Source: an uncultured Collinsella sp.
GTDB lineage: Bacteria; Actinomycetota; Coriobacteriia; Coriobacteriales; Coriobacteriaceae
Assembly (NCBI GenBank): GCA_958435545.1
Contig: CAUBGU010000020.1
Location: 1-22,117, forward strand
Length of the DNA stretch: 22,117 nt
Direction: 5' to 3'
The notes below the pieces were generated by a model. It saw nothing but the letters and a program-made list of their open reading frames with translations, ran no database searches and had not been told where the DNA came from. The position numbers were made by a program, and so were the translations under genes. This document shows positions 20,701 through 22,117 of the stretch, in pieces (position 1 is the stretch's first letter; every line of letters starts with the position of its first letter).

Positions 20701-22117
20701 CGAGCGTCCGATTCGCGTCGTCGACCAGTGGATGTACCACAGCCGCCTGTACGCCGTCGCCCGTTTTGTGACGATGCGCAACGACCTGGACCTGATTCAG
20801 CTCAACTCTTTCGGCTGCGGCCTGGACGCTCTGACCACCGACCAGGTGCAGGAGATTCTGGAGGCCAGCGGCAAGATCTACACCGTGCTCAAGATCGACG
20901 AGGTGTCCAACCTGGGTGCCGCGCGCATCCGCATCCGCTCGCTCATGGCAGCGCTCAAGGACCAGGAGGCCGAGCGCTTGGCCGAGGCCACGGCCGCGGG
21001 CGAGGCCTACGAGCAGGGCGATGCCGCGCCGGTGGCGCCCTCTACGGATGCCCCCGCGTTCGCGAGCCGCAAGTACACGTTTGAGGCTCAGCGCGAGAGC
21101 GCTTCGACCGCGTGGCCCAAGGTGCCCTTTACCGAGCAGATGCGCGAGGAGGGCTACACCATCCTGTGCCCGCAGATGGCGCCGATCCACTTTGACCTGG
21201 TCAAAGAGGTGTTCCGTGGTGCTGGCTACAACTTGGAGCTGCTGCCCTCGACCGATCACGACGCTGTCGAGGCTGGCCTGCGCTATGTGAACAATGACAT
21301 TTGCTACCCGTCGATTCTGGTAACGGGCCAGATTATGGAGGCCATCGAGAGCGGCCGGTACGACCTGTCCAAGACGGCCGTGGTTATCAGCCAGACCGGC
21401 GGCGGCTGCCGTGCCACCAACTACATCGCACTCATCCGCAAGGCCCTGCGCGAGAGCGGCCACCCCGAGATCCCGGTGATCTCGCTTTCGACCGTGGCGC
21501 TCGGCGAGGATAACCCCGGCTTTAAGATTACGCCGGCGCTGCTTAAGCAGGCAGTCTACGCGGTGCTCTTTGGCGACGTGATGATGCAGATGCTCTATCG
21601 TTGCCGCCCGTACGAGGCCACGCCCGGCGCCGCCAACGCGCTCTACGAGGAGTACATGGCGCGCGCCCGCAAGCTGGCGCCCAAGTTCAACAGGCACAAC
21701 TACACCAAGCTTGCGCGTGAGGCCATCCGCGCGTTCGACACCATGCCGCTCGTGGGCGAGGGCACCAAGCCGCGCGTGGGCGTGGTCGGTGAGATCTTGG
21801 TCAAGTTCCACCCCACAGCTAACAACCACGTGGTCGATGTGATCGAGCGCGAGGGCTGCGAGGCCGTGGTGCCGGGCCTGCTCGACTTCTTCCTGTACTC
21901 CATGAGCAACGCCGAGCTGCAGAAGGACGAGTTGGGAAGCTCCGCTACCACGCGCGCTGGTATGCAGGCGCTCATCAAGCTCGTGGACTGGATGCGCACG
22001 CCGGTGGAGGAGATGCTCGAGAAGTCCCGCCGCTTCGAGGCGCCCGAGCGCATCGGCACCATGGCCGACAAGGCCCGCACGGTGCTTTCGGTGTGCAACA
22101 ACATGGGCGAGGGCTGG
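17729..22117 (+). CDS. Giant 2-hydroxyacyl-CoA dehydratase activase-like protein (BcrAD/BadFG + DUF2229), cut by window end
   Basis: 1463 codons are visible and the frame is open at the edge. Two ASKHA ATPase domains occur in tandem: GIDVGSTT (88-95) and GIDAGSTT (403-410). Each has a cysteine pair 39 residues apart, Cys205/Cys244 and Cys525/Cys564, the same spacing as the cluster-binding cysteines I recall for HgdC activase. A CGRCSNNC motif (686-693) plus Cys712 may bind metal or another Fe-S cluster, followed by a DUF2229-like region and a second dehydratase-like part (about 1140 onward). Activases use ATP to inject an electron into dehydratases; in these fused proteins the reaction is not established. 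Residues 1-80 are an unusual Ala/Glu/Lys-rich extension. GAGGAGAG precedes ATG 17729. A long antisense frame over it is a GC-rich shadow. Confidence 0.9.
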   Translation, partial: MSKLVEGIKDRMVAVAREAAPTVVDAAQKAAAAAAEKVAEAVADAKNAAGETSVASEPATSAEPVAAAHAPEGAIFNPENARGNLHLGIDVGSTTVKLAVLNDDNQIVYAKYQRHHTDVRACARDLFEGAATVLPTAQMTCAITGSGGLLLSQWLDLEFVQEVIASKRAVETLIPATDVAIELGGEDAKIIYFDNGIEQRMNGTCAGGTGAFIDQMATLLHTDASGLNELAANATTIYPIASRCGVFAKTDVQPLLNEGARPEDVAASIFQAVVTQTISGLACGRPIRGNVAFLGGPLQYLSELRHRFYLTLNLDEEHRIVPQNAHLFVASGAAMAHESNKLSTFPQLIGAIDALGDTQGAEVERLDPLFATDEDFAEFKGRHDTEVVPKGKLEGYTGRVFIGIDAGSTTMKAALVGEDGQLLHTWYGNNNGDILGTAKVIMADFYNHIPAGCTIGHVTTTGYGEALLIEALKADSGEIETVAHLRGAKAFLPGVEFILDIGGQDMKCLRVKDGVIEHIMLNEACSSGCGSFIESFAVSMNMDVRAFADAAIHAKAPVDLGSRCTVFMNSRVKQAQKEGATVGDIAAGLSYSVIKNALFKVIKLRDPKEIGSQVIVQGGTFMSDATLRAFEQLTGVHAVRPDIAGCMGAYGAALLARDRAGADGTSTILSAEDIAHLTVTQKHVRCGRCSNNCQLTVNDFGGGRRFITGNRCEKGAGHKKQKTEAPNLFKKKNELLFNREVLSPDEAPRGTVGIPRALNMYENYPFWHAFFTRLGFSVQLSDQSSKKTYQAGIESMPSESVCYPAKMSHGHVMNLIDRDVDFIWMPCVRWERKEDPTAGNCYNCPIVMSYPTALALNIDEIREQNIEFLYPFVPYHDKTELKRRLYQVLAVDRVADAQAGRGRVRGPKITRSEVDAAVNAAFEADARFHEDIQTMGEEALKWVEDHGGHGIVLAGRPYHNDPEINHALPELISSFGFAVFTEDSLAHLVKPERPIRVVDQWMYHSRLYAVARFVTMRNDLDLIQLNSFGCGLDALTTDQVQEILEASGKIYTVLKIDEVSNLGAARIRIRSLMAALKDQEAERLAEATAAGEAYEQGDAAPVAPSTDAPAFASRKYTFEAQRESASTAWPKVPFTEQMREEGYTILCPQMAPIHFDLVKEVFRGAGYNLELLPSTDHDAVEAGLRYVNNDICYPSILVTGQIMEAIESGRYDLSKTAVVISQTGGGCRATNYIALIRKALRESGHPEIPVISLSTVALGEDNPGFKITPALLKQAVYAVLFGDVMMQMLYRCRPYEATPGAANALYEEYMARARKLAPKFNRHNYTKLAREAIRAFDTMPLVGEGTKPRVGVVGEILVKFHPTANNHVVDVIEREGCEAVVPGLLDFFLYSMSNAELQKDELGSSATTRAGMQALIKLVDWMRTPVEEMLEKSRRFEAPERIGTMADKARTVLSVCNNMGEGW

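Noticed and set aside
17714..21829. 1371-codon open frame on the - strand
   Set aside because: It lies exactly antisense to the activase-like gene, whose frame has clear ASKHA, cysteine and DUF2229 features. The antisense product is low in complexity, rich in His/Arg/Gly/Leu and without domains. Long antisense frames are expected in GC-rich DNA.

Overview
The window looks like chromosomal DNA of a high-GC Coriobacteriia bacterium. A Collinsella-like gut actinobacterium is the best guess, from a Corynebacterium-type GluABCD amino-acid importer, a large 2-hydroxyacyl-CoA dehydratase activase-type protein and generally GC-rich third codon positions. No rRNA gene, tRNA gene, CRISPR array, transposase or phage gene was seen. 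The genus is inferred from gene content, not from a marker gene.

Layout. (1) 1-2878, + strand, lower GC than the rest: a small XRE/Cro-type regulator with its own terminator, then a consensus promoter and a three-gene ABC exporter (ATPase plus two about 270-residue permeases) arranged like lantibiotic-immunity LanFEG or bacitracin-type transporters. A 12-codon leader ORF overlaps the ATPase start. A strong hairpin at 2920-2951 separates this block from the next, convergent one. (2) 2989-7310, - strand: a glutamate-type amino-acid importer operon, read as Tat/lipoprotein binding protein, two permeases, ATPase, and a PuuD-like class I glutamine-amidotransferase hydrolase last. The promoter is at 7354-7383 and an attenuator-like hairpin follows the binding-protein gene. 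(3) 7384-7804: a gene-free stretch with a short hairpin repeat, three tandem about 80-bp units each holding an inverted pair of a GATCTGTAACAG-like element, and the dxs terminator. (4) 7805-9586, - strand: a divergent Dxs. (5) 9815-11374, + strand: an HD-domain protein followed by a CmpB-type membrane protein. (6) 11573-13378, + strand: ammonium channel and P-II protein, separated by a repeat-rich hairpin; the P-II T-loop lacks the usual modifiable Tyr51. (7) 13453-15478: a TetR regulator and an MFS exporter with two operator-like palindromes between them, again lower in GC. (8) 15588-16451: a Cof-type HAD phosphatase whose promoter and start lie in a 21-bp-arm palindrome. (9) 16452-17006: an intergenic stretch that is the most interesting part of the window. 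(10) 17007 to the end: a TetR regulator followed by a giant activase-like protein cut by the window edge.

The main discovery candidate is at 16502-16828. A 41-residue hydrophobic/basic peptide has a strong Shine-Dalgarno sequence inside a hairpin. Its promoter overlaps a near-perfect LexA (SOS) box. Its 5' leader is complementary to its own 3' untranslated region, and a promoter-like sequence on the opposite strand would make an antisense RNA over the 3' end. Together these match the logic of an SOS-induced type I toxin-antitoxin locus. The elements are read directly from the sequence; the function is inference.

Physiologically, the window combines nitrogen acquisition (Amt/P-II, glutamate-type import, gamma-glutamyl hydrolysis), isoprenoid precursor synthesis (dxs), two efflux systems with local regulators, and a possible damage-responsive small toxin.
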